A stretch of DNA of 64,000 bases from Marinilabiliaceae bacterium (GCA_016342595.1 JAEINY010000001.1:62001-126000); one strand, 5' to 3'. Counted from the stretch's first letter, positions 36,391-45,587 are shown. The notes: generated by a model not told the origin, from the letters alone. Numbers and translations are program-made.

Positions 36391-37320
36391 ATGGCCGTAT
36401 TTTTTTTGATTGCTGGATTTGTATTGCTTTTTTTCAGTGGGGATTGGTTGGTGAAGTCCAGTGTTCAATTAGCCAGACATTTTAAGGTTTCTACTTTAGT
36501 TATTGGAATTACAGTTGTCGCATTCGGTACTTCCGCGCCCGAACTATTGGTGAGTTTAAAAGCTGTATTTGATGGTTCACCCGATATCTCCATTGGAAAT
36601 GTGGTGGGGTCCAATATTGCCAATATTGCGTTAGTACTCGGTTTGGTTGGAATAGTTTTTCCAATTAAAGTAAAGAAAAAAGGCGTTTGGTTGGATTGGC
36701 TAATTATGCTTGTCGCTTCTGTTGGTTTGTTAATCGCTAGCTTAAATAAAGTCATTGGTTTCACTGAAGGAATTGTTTTTCTTGTTTTATTAGGGCTTTA
36801 TTTGATTTGGTCCATTTACAACAGTCGAAGACAAAGAAAAAAAGAAGTTGAAATTAAAGCTCCGGAGCTGAGTCTTATTAAATCAATTGGTTTGTTTCTT
36901 TTGGCTGCGCTTGGACTTTACTTTGGTGCTGATTGGTTAGTGAATGGAGCCAAGATTTTGGCTTTAAAATTTGGTATTAGTGAGCGTGTCATTGGTATTT
37001 CAGTAGTAGCATTTGGAACAAGTGTGCCAGAGCTGGCTACCTCTTTAATGGCAGCTATTAAAAAGGAAACGGATATATCTATTGGCAACATTATTGGCTC
37101 TAATATTTTTAATATATGGGCAATTCTTGGAATTACTGCTTCCATGAAATCCATTAATGTAAATGATGATATTCTGAATGGAGATTATTGGTGGATGATT
37201 GGTTTAGCAATATTGTTGTTCTTGTTCATCCTGCCTTTGGCTAAAGGTGTTATTAATCGTTGGAAAGGAGCTGTCTTATTACTTATATATATCCTCTATA
37301 TTTACTTGTTATTTGTTTAA
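36391..37320 (+). CDS. Calcium/sodium antiporter (CaxA/YrbG family)
   Basis: A 309-residue inner-membrane exchanger with about ten hydrophobic segments and two alpha-repeats carrying the ion-binding motifs (AFGTSAPELLVSL ... GNVVGSNIANIALVLG, and AFGTSVPELATSL ... GNIIGSNIFNIWAILG). Length fits the YrbG group. It is 18 bases after tatA and 9 before lolD. Confidence 0.93.
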   Translation: MAVFFLIAGFVLLFFSGDWLVKSSVQLARHFKVSTLVIGITVVAFGTSAPELLVSLKAVFDGSPDISIGNVVGSNIANIALVLGLVGIVFPIKVKKKGVWLDWLIMLVASVGLLIASLNKVIGFTEGIVFLVLLGLYLIWSIYNSRRQRKKEVEIKAPELSLIKSIGLFLLAALGLYFGADWLVNGAKILALKFGISERVIGISVVAFGTSVPELATSLMAAIKKETDISIGNIIGSNIFNIWAILGITASMKSINVNDDILNGDYWWMIGLAILLFLFILPLAKGVINRWKGAVLLLIYILYIYLLFV

Positions 37321-37329
37321 TATTGGCTT

Positions 37330-37998
37330 ATGGTATCTTGTCATCTGATAAAAAAGAATTATGGTCCCTTAGAAGTTTTAAAGGGCATTAACCTTAACAT
37401 TCAAGCAGGGGAAGTGGTCTCAATTGTGGGGGCAAGTGGAGCAGGCAAGACTACTTTATTGCAAATATTGGGATCTTTGGATAAGCCATCATCAGGTGAG
37501 GTATTAATCGATGGGATTAATTTATCCAAGTTAAATGAAAAGCAACTAGCTCATTTCAGGAATACGAAAATTGGTTTTGTCTTTCAGTTTCATCAATTGC
37601 TACCAGAATTTACAGCACTTGAGAATGCTACTTTACCGGCACTGATTAAGGGTAAAAGTAAAAATCAGGCAGATAAGAAAGCCCGGGAACTGATGCTTTT
37701 TTTAGGCTTAGGTGATCGATTAGGACATAAACCTTCGGAATTGAGTGGTGGTGAGAAGCAAAGGGTTGCAATTGCACGGGCTCTGATTAATGAACCGGCT
37801 GTTGTTTTTGCTGATGAACCTTCTGGTAACCTAGATTCGCATAATCAGGAAGAGCTGCAAAAGCTATTTTTTGACCTTCGAAATGAGTTCAATCAAACTT
37901 TCGTTATTGTGACACATGATTACCATTTGGCGAAAATGTGCGATCGGGTAATTGAAATGAAAGATGGATTAATACACGATCAGGCAAGTGAAAATTGA
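37330..37998 (+). CDS. lolD: Lipoprotein-releasing-type ABC transporter ATP-binding protein LolD
   Basis: A 222-residue ATPase with Walker [14 protein letters not shown]-loop [15 protein letters not shown], canonical signature [15 protein letters not shown], Walker [13 protein letters not shown] and switch ThrHis. LolD with LolCE passes lipoproteins from the inner membrane to LolA. No LolC or LolE lies beside it, so the LolD name rests on sequence style only. Its end overlaps the next gene by 11 bases. Confidence 0.85.
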   Translation: MVSCHLIKKNYGPLEVLKGINLNIQAGEVVSIVGASGAGKTTLLQILGSLDKPSSGEVLIDGINLSKLNEKQLAHFRNTKIGFVFQFHQLLPEFTALENATLPALIKGKSKNQADKKARELMLFLGLGDRLGHKPSELSGGEKQRVAIARALINEPAVVFADEPSGNLDSHNQEELQKLFFDLRNEFNQTFVIVTHDYHLAKMCDRVIEMKDGLIHDQASEN

Positions 37999-38752
37999 AG
38001 AAATTAAAATATTTCTGGATGAGAAAGTTGTGCTTTATAATCAACCAGAGTTCATAGTAAATGATCCCATTTCTATTCCACATTTATTCTCCAACAAACA
38101 GGATATTGAAATTGCAGGTTTCTTAACAGCGACTATTGCCTGGGGGAGGCGTGATTCGATTTTAAAGAGTGCCAGGAAATTGATGGAGTTATTAGAAGAG
38201 ACGCCATCAGATTTTATTCTTCATGCCAGTGAAGATGAATGGGAACGGTTTAATGACTTTTATTATCGGACCTTCTCATCAGTAGATTGCCTTTATTTTC
38301 TGATGGCCTTGAAACGCATTTATATGGATCATGGTGGACTGGAGGAGTTGTTTGTAGAAGGTTATAGGCGAGGTGGTGTGAAAAATGCATTAAGTCACTT
38401 TAGAGATGTTTTTTTGAGTTTTGATGCCCCTCAGCGTTCAGCCAAACATGTAGCTAACATCAATAAAGGGGCTTCGGCGAAAAGATTGAATATGTTTTTG
38501 CGATGGATGGTACGTTCCGATGGGAGAGGTGTTGATTTTGGTATTTGGGATCGGATTTTGCCTGAAGACTTGTTTTTACCGCTGGATGTTCATTCAGGAA
38601 ATATAGCACGAAGGTTGAACCTGTTAAAGCGCAAACAAAACGATTTCAAGGCCGTTGAAGAAATTACTTCCGTCTTGAGGCATTTCGACCCCAAAGATCC
38701 TGTGAAATATGATTTCGCTTTATTTGGATTAGGTGTTAATGAAGCATTTTAG
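37988..38752 (+). CDS. TIGR02757 family protein of unknown function
   Basis: A 254-residue cytoplasmic protein with a GTG start at 37988 that overlaps the lolD stop. Family features remembered for TIGR02757 are visible: [28 protein letters not shown] in part, the [19 protein letters not shown] segment and the end [15 protein letters not shown]. The family occurs mainly in Bacteroidota, with no proven function; a helix-hairpin-helix, DNA-glycosylase-like fold has been suggested for similar sequences. Confidence 0.8.
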   Translation: MKIEEIKIFLDEKVVLYNQPEFIVNDPISIPHLFSNKQDIEIAGFLTATIAWGRRDSILKSARKLMELLEETPSDFILHASEDEWERFNDFYYRTFSSVDCLYFLMALKRIYMDHGGLEELFVEGYRRGGVKNALSHFRDVFLSFDAPQRSAKHVANINKGASAKRLNMFLRWMVRSDGRGVDFGIWDRILPEDLFLPLDVHSGNIARRLNLLKRKQNDFKAVEEITSVLRHFDPKDPVKYDFALFGLGVNEAF

Positions 38753-38755
38753 GCG

Positions 38756-39475
38756 ATGGGAGATAATTGCTTTCAATTCAAACAATTTAAGATAAATCAG
38801 GATATAGCAGCCATGAAAGTAGGGACAGATGGTGTTCTGCTAGGTGCCTGGGTTGGTTTGACTGATGTACAGAATATCCTGGATGTTGGTACCGGAACAG
38901 GTTTGATAGCCCTAATGATTGCTCAGCGACATGGAAATAGTAAAATTACAGCAATTGATATTGATCCAGAGGCCTGCAGTCAAGCTGCTGAAAATTTTAC
39001 AATGTCTCATTGGAGTGATCGTCTGGATGTTGTTAATGTATCAATTCAGTCGTTTCGTCAAAATCAAAATGAAGCTTTTGATTTAATAGTTTGTAATCCA
39101 CCGTTTTTTCAGAACTCCTTTAAATCTGATTGCTCCAAAAGAAATTTGGCTCGGCATACTGATTCTCTTTCAGCTGAAGAATTGATTCGAAGTGCATCGA
39201 TGTTAAGCACTGACTGCGGACGTTTAGCGGTAATTTTACCAGAGGAGCAAGCTGAAAGATTTATCGAGCTTAGTCATAAATATTTTTATAACCTCGTTCG
39301 ATCTTTACACGTTAAACCGAATAAGATGAAACCAATCAAACGTCGGTTGTTGGAATTTAAGAAGCATTTTGCTGGAGAATTTCAAGAAAATGAGATTTTT
39401 ATAGAAACAACAGTAAGACATTTCTATTCTAATGAATACAAGGAATTGACAAAAGAATTTTATTTGGCCTTTTGA
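38756..39475 (+). CDS. trmN6: tRNA1(Val) (adenine37-N6)-methyltransferase, TrmN6/YfiC family
   Basis: A 239-residue class I SAM methyltransferase. The typical start FQFKQFKINQDIAAMKVGTDGVLLGAW, the SAM motif ILDVGTGTGLIALMIA and the catalytic N-P-P-F motif (LIVCNPPFFQNS) identify the YfiC group, which makes m6A37 in tRNA1(Val). It is the last gene of the tatA-led run, three bases after the TIGR02757 gene. The genome's four tRNA-Val(TAC) genes at 25197 would be its expected substrates. Confidence 0.88.
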   Translation: MGDNCFQFKQFKINQDIAAMKVGTDGVLLGAWVGLTDVQNILDVGTGTGLIALMIAQRHGNSKITAIDIDPEACSQAAENFTMSHWSDRLDVVNVSIQSFRQNQNEAFDLIVCNPPFFQNSFKSDCSKRNLARHTDSLSAEELIRSASMLSTDCGRLAVILPEEQAERFIELSHKYFYNLVRSLHVKPNKMKPIKRRLLEFKKHFAGEFQENEIFIETTVRHFYSNEYKELTKEFYLAF

Positions 39476-39545
39476 TTTTTGGTACTTATGCTGTTTGCTA
39501 GTTTAGAAATTAAATCTTACTTTTAAATTAGAAATGCTGTAAGGG

Positions 39546-40118
39546 ATGAAAAGGAAACGTTATTTGGACACCGAGCTGTTGGAAGGAATTTACAATAGAG
39601 ACAGCCGTATTGTTAAGTATATTATGGATATGGTCTGGCAGCCAGTCAAAGAGTACGTCTTAGCAAACAGTGGAAATAAACACGATGCAATGAACCTCAT
39701 ACAGGAAGGTATTCTTTCGATCTACTCACGGCATGAAAAGCCGCAATTATCCTGTAGTTTTACTACTTATTTTTATTCTATTTGTAAGAATATGTGGTTG
39801 AATGAACTTCGAAGGAAGAAAAAAGTGAATGAAGTTGTTGTTGAGTTTGATTGTATGATTCAGGAAAATGAAATTGCCGAGAAACAATTGTATGAAAAAA
39901 GAAGACAATTGTATCTCCGATATTTTAGTCAAATAGGAAAAGTCTGTCAGGATGTATTACGATTAATGTCAAAGGGATTTTCGAATGAGGATATAACTGT
40001 TGAATTGGCATTTAGTTCTGTGCAGTATACGAAAAACAGAAAATCTACCTGTAATAAACGATTGGTTGAGTTGATTAAGAATGACCCGGAATATAAAGAA
40101 TTGAGATATGGATTATAA
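39546..40118 (+). CDS. ECF-type RNA polymerase sigma factor
   Basis: A 190-residue sigma-70 family protein. Region 2 lies at about residues 20-90 (helices around NLIQEGILSIYSRHE and SFTTYFYSICKNMWLNELRRKK, the latter the region 2.4 helix). Region 4 lies at 130-185 (VLRLMSKGFSNEDITVELAFSS, VQYTKNRKSTCNKRL as recognition helix). It overlaps the next gene by 11 bases, the usual arrangement of a sigma factor with its membrane regulator. It is the first gene of the sigma/TPR/CHAT module. Confidence 0.88.
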   Translation: MKRKRYLDTELLEGIYNRDSRIVKYIMDMVWQPVKEYVLANSGNKHDAMNLIQEGILSIYSRHEKPQLSCSFTTYFYSICKNMWLNELRRKKKVNEVVVEFDCMIQENEIAEKQLYEKRRQLYLRYFSQIGKVCQDVLRLMSKGFSNEDITVELAFSSVQYTKNRKSTCNKRLVELIKNDPEYKELRYGL

Positions 40119-40842
40119 TCATAAAATATTGGGGCTTTTTTCAGGAGACTTACAGTCTGATGAAAGAAAAGAACTAAGTTTAGCCTGTGCAAACGAGGCA
40201 GCGGTTCAGGAAGATCTTAAGCTGCAACAGGAGCTGTTATTCGCCATCAGTAATGGCGAGGATGATGTGGTTGATTTCAGAAATCAATTGAAGGAAATTG
40301 GTGACAATTTTCTTGATGATAATGAAAAGCCCCGACGTCTTATTCCGGCTTATTGGGCTGCAGTAGCTTCGGTTATTATCATTGTCGGATTAGTGAGTTA
40401 TCTGGGCTTATTCTCCAATGAATATTACACTGGTGATTATGCCTTCTCTAAATATTATGAACCTTTCGGGTCGTCCATGACTGTGCGTGGTGAAGGGCGT
40501 TCTTCTCAATTGGAAAATGCGGTCACTTTTTATCAGAAAGGTAAATTGACTGAGTCATTACAAATTTTTGAAAAACTCAAATCAGATAACAGAGAATTAG
40601 CTAGTTTCTTTTCCGGACTGTGTTACCTTGAATTAGGTATGATTGATAAAGCCTCAGATGAATTAACAGGCATTAAGAAAGAGGCTGTATTTTATGCCGA
40701 ACATATTGATTGGTATCTGGCCCTTTGTTACCTCAAACAAGGGCAATCGGATAAAGCCAAAGATCTTCTGAAGGATATGGCAGCTGGTAATAATCAGTAT
40801 TCAGAAAAAGCTAAAGATATTCTGGATAAGATAAAGAGTTAA
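40108..40842 (+). CDS. Single-pass membrane protein with periplasmic TPRs, candidate anti-sigma factor
   Basis: A 244-residue protein. Residues 1-85 are a soluble helical part (DERKELSLACANEAAVQEDL) before KPRR, then one membrane helix (LIPAYWAAVASVIIIVGLVSYLGLF, about 88-110). The C-terminal half has two or three TPR-like units (LENAVTFYQKGKLTESLQIFE, FFSGLCYLELGMIDKASDEL, WYLALCYLKQGQSDKAKDLL). Positive charges before the helix place the N-terminus inside and the TPRs outside. Overlap with the sigma gene and this topology suggest an anti-sigma or co-sensor, but no classical zinc anti-sigma motif is seen. Its stop overlaps that of the convergent CHAT gene. Confidence 0.8.
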   Translation: MDYNHKILGLFSGDLQSDERKELSLACANEAAVQEDLKLQQELLFAISNGEDDVVDFRNQLKEIGDNFLDDNEKPRRLIPAYWAAVASVIIIVGLVSYLGLFSNEYYTGDYAFSKYYEPFGSSMTVRGEGRSSQLENAVTFYQKGKLTESLQIFEKLKSDNRELASFFSGLCYLELGMIDKASDELTGIKKEAVFYAEHIDWYLALCYLKQGQSDKAKDLLKDMAAGNNQYSEKAKDILDKIKS

Positions 40843-43800
40843 TGTTGTTTTTTACTTCGAATGTAGATCCATATAAATATAAGGAATACTATAAATGTCG
40901 TTAGGCTAATGAACCAGCCGAGCGGCATTTTTTGTCTTAACGCGGAGGTGTCTCCACTTAATATATAATTAGCCCAGTAATAAGGATGAGACCGAATGGC
41001 ATCGCTGGAATGAATGTAATTTAGTTTGGCATTCTGTAGGGCATGATCCTTAGTTAATACATCTTTTAAGCCGCTATAAAACAACTTGGTTAATTCTGAT
41101 CCGGATACATCATTGACAGGCCAGAGGGTCATTAATTGACTTTTGGCACCCGAAAACATGAAAGCCCTGGCTATGCTAATCAAACCTTCACCATTTTTTT
41201 TACGTCCCCTTCCTGTGTTGCATGAACTTAATACCACCATCGGGGATTGTATGTTGTAGTTATAGAGTTCATAAGCTCTCAATATATCACTGGAATCATT
41301 GCGGGCTGCAAATACCAACTGGGAATTAAGTGGTTGAGAATCGTCGATTAGCGAATGCATAGCCAGATGTAAAATATTATTGTTTGCTAAATGGGTTATG
41401 AAGTTGGCTTTGGAGGCCTCATCGTCCAGCAAGAGATCAGAATGAAATAGTTTACTGATGTATTTAACTTCTGATCTGGCAGCATTTAAAGGGAGCAGGT
41501 TTTTATTAATGTTACGTTTGATCGATAGTAAAGTAGAGTCGTGTAGTTGTTGATTGCCGTAATAGTTAGGTGCAAATGCCAACACTTGATTAAACTTGGT
41601 AGTGTTAGAATGATGATCCGGTAAAAGTGCAGCATTATAGGCATATGAAATAGCATTTTGCCGGATTAACCACGGAAACTCTTTGAATAGTGGTTTGTTG
41701 GAAACAGGAATTTGTGTTAATAAAACTTCAAAAGGTAAGTACGCTAAATCGGAATGCGGCACAATAATCAAATCCCTGTTGTGAATAACAGATGATAAAT
41801 TTCCCAGTAGGATGGAATAGAGGTGATTGGACGATGCTATAAATTGCTTGATTTCTTCTAGTTTTCGATTGCCAATAAAGGGTGTGGATACTTCTTCTGT
41901 AACAAGTTTTAAATCTTTATAAAATGTGCTATCAATTTTTTGATTGAAGAATAAAAACTGTTCAGCTGTAAATACATACTGATACAATTTATTGTCCGTT
42001 AAATAGTAATCAATTAAAACCTGATTCTCCCCCAGATTGTTTTGGAGTTCTTTGCTGGTAATGTGTTGTGGTGAGTATTTTAGTTGGTAATATTTGGGAT
42101 AGTTAGATTGAATGTGGTGATTAATACTGTCAAACTTCTGCATGTAAAGATCCACATAGCCATTTAGATGGTTGAGAATGCTGGTATCGGGTTGAGCCTG
42201 GCGGCTTTCTGTTTCAAATTCATTTTGGTAAAACTTGAGTTTGCCTTTGATGTTGTTTTCTTCCCGAATCGTTTGCTCTGGAATGCCGGCACGTATTTTC
42301 CATTTGCGGTCATTGACACCCAGTAGCAGTGAATAGGCTTTGCCTTTTTGTGAGTAAGTAAAAGCTTTCTCCAGATACCCATCTCCCGGTAGCTCTTTGT
42401 TGAGAGCTGTAGTAATTTCCATACCCAACTTTGTATAGTCAAAGTAACTATCTCCAGTAGCCATTTGGTCCCGGTCGAATTGCAAACCCGAACGTACCTG
42501 ATCAATGAGTAAATCCGCTTGTTGCAAATGCTTAAAAGCTTGTTGTAATTTGCATAATTTTCCCGTTTGTAGGTACTCGGCATAAAGAGTACGGGTATAA
42601 TTGAGGTTGATACGTTTAAATAGACGTTTTATATCTGATTGAATGTGTGAAGTTAGAATGTATCCATACTTTTCATTCATTTCGTTGTACACTGTATTTA
42701 ATAATAGTTCAGCTTTTGAATAGTCCCTTAAATTTAGATAACAATTGCACATGTCATTGGAATTGTCCCAAAATTCATAGCGTCCATAAAGTTCCTGGTT
42801 TTTCACAAGGTTATCAATTAACTGAAAATTTTGGAGGGCTTTTTTAAAGTTTCCCAATTGGTAATACGTCCAGGCAAGTTGATTGATGAAGATTTTGTCA
42901 GAGTTGGTATGTGGAGCTTGATTTAACTTATACGCAATAATAGCAGAGTCCAAGTATCTATAAGCTTGGTCATATTGTTTTGTTTTTGATAAGATTCTTG
43001 CGGTATTGGTATAATAGAAATGGGTTTTGTTGTCTCCCTTTATTTTGCTTTCTTCTATAGCTAGTTTTGCATGTGCAATGCTTAATTCAATTTGATCATT
43101 TTTCTCATAGATACGTGATATTTTTGATTGAACTGCAGGCCTTTTATTATTATATCTGCTTGACCTACTTATTAATGATAAGGCCTTATTAAAGTGACTT
43201 AGGGCTTTTTGATGATGTCCATCAAAAAATGCTTTCTCACCTAATTTCAAATAGAAGAAGCCGAAGTCGTTCTTGTTTTTTGGTAGTTGAGATTGGTGAA
43301 AGTCTTCAAGTTTCTGGGATATTGAAATATAACCTATCTGACTTTCCGTTTTATGATAGTGATCTAATAGGATTGAATAAAGAAAGGTATTGTGATAGCT
43401 TATTTCTTGATTAAACGGATATGAGAGGACTTCTTTATTAAAGAATTCTGCTTCTTCAAATCTTTTTAGATATAAGCTTAAAGTTTGTATTATAGATCCG
43501 GCAGTGATATTAAAATTCTCGTAATTTTTACTCTGTGCTAAAAGTTCTTTTTCGATTTCGTATGAGAGTTTGTAGTAAAATAATGCTTTTTGCGAGTTAT
43601 TTTCATTTTTGTAGCAAATTGCTAAGTTGTGGTAAACTTTTGTTTTTATGCTATCTGGTAAAGGGTTGAGTGAATCTTTTTTAAGTATTTCGTGGAAAAT
43701 TGTTTTGGATATATTGTATTTATTGAAGTTTAAGAAGAATGTTGCCTTGTAAAACTGAATGATATTAACTGCTAAATCAAAAGATTCATTAGATTTTACA

Positions 43801-44054
43801 CTATTAATGAATTCAACGGCTTCATCATATTTGCCTAGCTGTGCATATGCTTTTATTAGTGTGGAAAAAAGAATCATGGATTCTCTTGTGGAATAATTAG
43901 TTGCAGGTATTTCTTTGTGATTCTCAATAAGGAGTTCGTAATTACCTGTATTATAAAGCCGGATTAGTTTGATGAAATTATCTTGATTATTCTCACAATA
44001 ACAATGTGTTGTTAATGTACATAAAACCAGTGTTATAAATATAACTCTTCTCAT
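40839..44054 (-). CDS. Secreted, membrane-anchored TPR-CHAT protease
   Basis: A 1071-residue protein with a signal peptide (VIFITLVLCTLTTHCYC). About 600 residues of TPR-like helices follow (for example ALSHFNKALSL, AYRYLDSAIIAY, KALQNFQLI). The CHAT (caspase-like) domain spans about 720-1030, with catalytic His900 (ILHLAMHS) and Cys945 (VVLSSCNTGRG) both present. A final membrane helix (WFISLTTFIVFLIFIWIYI) anchors it, so the protease faces the periplasm. It converges on the sigma/TPR pair and is divergent from the peptide genes, with 95 bp between. TPR-CHAT proteins are known as regulated proteases; this one's target is inferred, not shown. Confidence 0.9.
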   Translation of the reverse strand: MRRVIFITLVLCTLTTHCYCENNQDNFIKLIRLYNTGNYELLIENHKEIPATNYSTRESMILFSTLIKAYAQLGKYDEAVEFINSVKSNESFDLAVNIIQFYKATFFLNFNKYNISKTIFHEILKKDSLNPLPDSIKTKVYHNLAICYKNENNSQKALFYYKLSYEIEKELLAQSKNYENFNITAGSIIQTLSLYLKRFEEAEFFNKEVLSYPFNQEISYHNTFLYSILLDHYHKTESQIGYISISQKLEDFHQSQLPKNKNDFGFFYLKLGEKAFFDGHHQKALSHFNKALSLISRSSRYNNKRPAVQSKISRIYEKNDQIELSIAHAKLAIEESKIKGDNKTHFYYTNTARILSKTKQYDQAYRYLDSAIIAYKLNQAPHTNSDKIFINQLAWTYYQLGNFKKALQNFQLIDNLVKNQELYGRYEFWDNSNDMCNCYLNLRDYSKAELLLNTVYNEMNEKYGYILTSHIQSDIKRLFKRINLNYTRTLYAEYLQTGKLCKLQQAFKHLQQADLLIDQVRSGLQFDRDQMATGDSYFDYTKLGMEITTALNKELPGDGYLEKAFTYSQKGKAYSLLLGVNDRKWKIRAGIPEQTIREENNIKGKLKFYQNEFETESRQAQPDTSILNHLNGYVDLYMQKFDSINHHIQSNYPKYYQLKYSPQHITSKELQNNLGENQVLIDYYLTDNKLYQYVFTAEQFLFFNQKIDSTFYKDLKLVTEEVSTPFIGNRKLEEIKQFIASSNHLYSILLGNLSSVIHNRDLIIVPHSDLAYLPFEVLLTQIPVSNKPLFKEFPWLIRQNAISYAYNAALLPDHHSNTTKFNQVLAFAPNYYGNQQLHDSTLLSIKRNINKNLLPLNAARSEVKYISKLFHSDLLLDDEASKANFITHLANNNILHLAMHSLIDDSQPLNSQLVFAARNDSSDILRAYELYNYNIQSPMVVLSSCNTGRGRKKNGEGLISIARAFMFSGAKSQLMTLWPVNDVSGSELTKLFYSGLKDVLTKDHALQNAKLNYIHSSDAIRSHPYYWANYILSGDTSALRQKMPLGWFISLTTFIVFLIFIWIYIRSKKQH

Positions 44055-44149
44055 TGTTTTAAAAAAAAATGAAAAAAAAGTTTAGAAAAAGGTGTTACGA
44101 TTCTGGCTTTTTGCAATTAACAGGTATAAATCAATAAATAATAAAGGCC

Positions 44150-44281
44150 ATGAAAACGAAACGTATCAATACCAAACGAGGACAATTTAAGAAGTTTACA
44201 GCAAAAGAGCACACTTTTCTGAAGAAGATTGTGGGTGGTGAGGAAGATACACAAACAGGTTATGAAAAAATAAAGTGGTAA
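44150..44281 (+). CDS. Double-glycine leader peptide precursor, copy 1
   Basis: A 43-codon gene starting at ATG 44150. The N-terminal 30 residues are basic and end in HTFLKKIVGG, a double-glycine leader with hydrophobic residues at -4 (Ile) and -7 (Leu). The predicted core is EEDTQTGYEKIKW, 13 residues with a C-terminal Trp and no Cys, Ser or many Thr for ring formation. It is 40/43 identical to the second copy at 44404. An exporter with a C39 peptidase, the enzyme class that cuts after GG, is encoded 2.6 kb downstream. Signal, bacteriocin or toxin are all possible. Confidence 0.85.
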   Translation: MKTKRINTKRGQFKKFTAKEHTFLKKIVGGEEDTQTGYEKIKW

Positions 44282-44403
44282 TAATATTGATGATTTGGCT
44301 TTAAGATTTTTTGACTACTACTTAGAGTGATCAGTATGCAAAAACAAAATTTTACTAGATAATATGGAATTTAATTAATATAAACCAAAACCTAATAAGA
44401 GCC

Positions 44404-44535
44404 ATGAAAACGAAACGTATTAATACCAAAAAAGGACAATTTAAGAAGTTTACAGCAAAAGAGCACACTTTTCTGAAGAAGATTGTGGGTGGTGAAGAAG
44501 ACACACAAACTAGTTATGATAAAATAAAATGGTAA
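44404..44535 (+). CDS. Double-glycine leader peptide precursor, copy 2
   Basis: 43 codons from ATG 44404. It differs from copy 1 at R10K, G37S and E39D only, and about half of the roughly nine or ten base changes are silent, so both copies look maintained. The predicted core is EEDTQTSYDKIKW. Each copy has its own upstream stretch of about 100-120 bp, and the bases just before the ATG are alike (AAAGGCC and AAGAGCC), so they may be separately transcribed. Confidence 0.85.
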   Translation: MKTKRINTKKGQFKKFTAKEHTFLKKIVGGEEDTQTSYDKIKW

Positions 44536-44591
44536 TGATTTTGCATTATTGATATTGTCAGCATAAAGATATTTTCCCGATTACTAAAACC

Positions 44592-44607
44592 GATCTGAAC
44601 GCAGATC
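44592..44607. other. Small hairpin between peptide copy 2 and the first winged-HTH gene
   Basis: GATCTG-AACG-CAGATC is a 6-bp stem with a 4-nt loop. No T-run follows, so it may be an RNA structure or operator rather than a terminator. Confidence 0.3.
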
Positions 44608-44705
44608 AAAGCTTGGTGAGAAGAAGATGATGGGGACAGTGCTATAAGGACTTCGATCAGTCTCCATGTCTTCTCTTCATTTTTCATCCTCAAAAACAAT
44701 GCACT

Positions 44706-44981
44706 TTGTCTATTAAAGAGATTAATCGTACAATCGCGTGGATTGATCAGGAGATTCGCGAACAACAAACCGGAACACCTGATCAGTTGGCTGGCAAACT
44801 GAAAATGTCAGTCAGGTTGTTGTATTATTATGTGGATATGATGAAATTGCTAGGGGCGCCCATTGAGTATTCACAAGAGAATAATAGCTTCATTTATTTG
44901 CGTAGTGGTTATTTCTATCAGGGGTATAAGTGGATTGAAGATAATCAGGAAGTGCCTGAATCATCCAAGCGTCAAATCTAA
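44706..44981 (+). CDS. Small winged-helix (HTH_11-like) protein, copy 1
   Basis: A 91-residue protein. A helix (EINRTIAWIDQEIREQQTG) leads into TPDQLAGKLKMSVRLLYYYVDMMKLLGAPIEY, which has the helix-turn-helix and wing pattern of the DeoR/HTH_11 group (residues about 24-65). A wing strand NSFIYLRSGYF follows. No ligand domain is present. The best start is TTG at 44706, since no ATG lies in frame before the HTH. The same TTG-TCT codons start the paralogue at 45318. As a DNA-binding regulator it may control the peptide genes next to it; alternatively it could be an immunity protein, for which there is no direct evidence. Confidence 0.75.
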   Translation: MSIKEINRTIAWIDQEIREQQTGTPDQLAGKLKMSVRLLYYYVDMMKLLGAPIEYSQENNSFIYLRSGYFYQGYKWIEDNQEVPESSKRQI

Positions 44982-45317
44982 ACGACATCGTTTTTTTAAT
45001 TAGCATTCTAGCTTATCAACCCGGTCACCAATCAGTAGTGGTCCGGGATTTTTTATGCCAAAGTATTTGGTTCGTATATTGAGGTTTTGTGATTTCAGGA
45101 TGGAGATTTTAATGATTTTCAAGTTTGTTGTATTATTCTCTGTCATCATAAATCCACTTGGTATTGTTGATAAAAAGGAAAAGTATCCCAAAACTTGAAT
45201 TGATCTTTCGAATTGCATAACTTTATCGTAGTAAAAAATAATGGGGTAGACTTTCTATCCAATTTGTTGAAGTGTTGGTTTCTTCTTGTTTAGTATTTAC
45301 CTCAAAATTTGTGTGTT

Positions 45318-45587
45318 TTGTCTTCAATAGAGATTAATCGTACCATCGAGTGGATCGATCAGGAGATTCGCGAACAAAGAACCGGCACGCCCAATCAACT
45401 GGCCGGTAAGCTAAAGATGTCTGTTCGCTTATTGTATTATTACCTGGACATGATGAAGCTATTGGGGGCACCCATTGATTATTCGCAAAAATCAAAAACT
45501 TTTATTTATCTCAAAAGTGGTTATTTTTACCAAGGCCATAAATGGGTGGAAGGCAGTCAGAAACTTGTTGATAGGTCTGAAGATTAA
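45318..45587 (+). CDS. Small winged-helix (HTH_11-like) protein, copy 2
   Basis: An 89-residue paralogue of the protein at 44706, with 63 of 77 aligned residues identical. The HTH core KLKMSVRLLYYYLDMMKLLGAPI is almost unchanged, while the last 15 residues differ. The start is taken at TTG 45318, which aligns exactly with the TTG of copy 1; a further in-frame TTG lies at 45309. The 336-bp gap between the two paralogues has no supported gene. It is 69 bp before the hlyD-like gene. Confidence 0.75.
   Translation: MSSIEINRTIEWIDQEIREQRTGTPNQLAGKLKMSVRLLYYYLDMMKLLGAPIDYSQKSKTFIYLKSGYFYQGHKWVEGSQKLVDRSED

Noticed and set aside
42164-42583. 139-codon open frame on the minus strand inside the TPR-CHAT gene
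   Set aside because: It is in another frame of the same strand as a complete TPR-CHAT gene and has no start signal or recognisable fold.
44514-44768. 84-codon minus-strand frame over peptide copy 2 and the first winged-HTH gene start
   Set aside because: It is antisense to the peptide gene and HTH start, and its translation shows no family features.
45000-45218. 72-codon minus-strand frame between the two winged-HTH genes, possible immunity gene
   Set aside because: No membrane helix or family likeness, no promoter seen, and no second copy to match the twin peptides. It cannot be excluded but is not supported.
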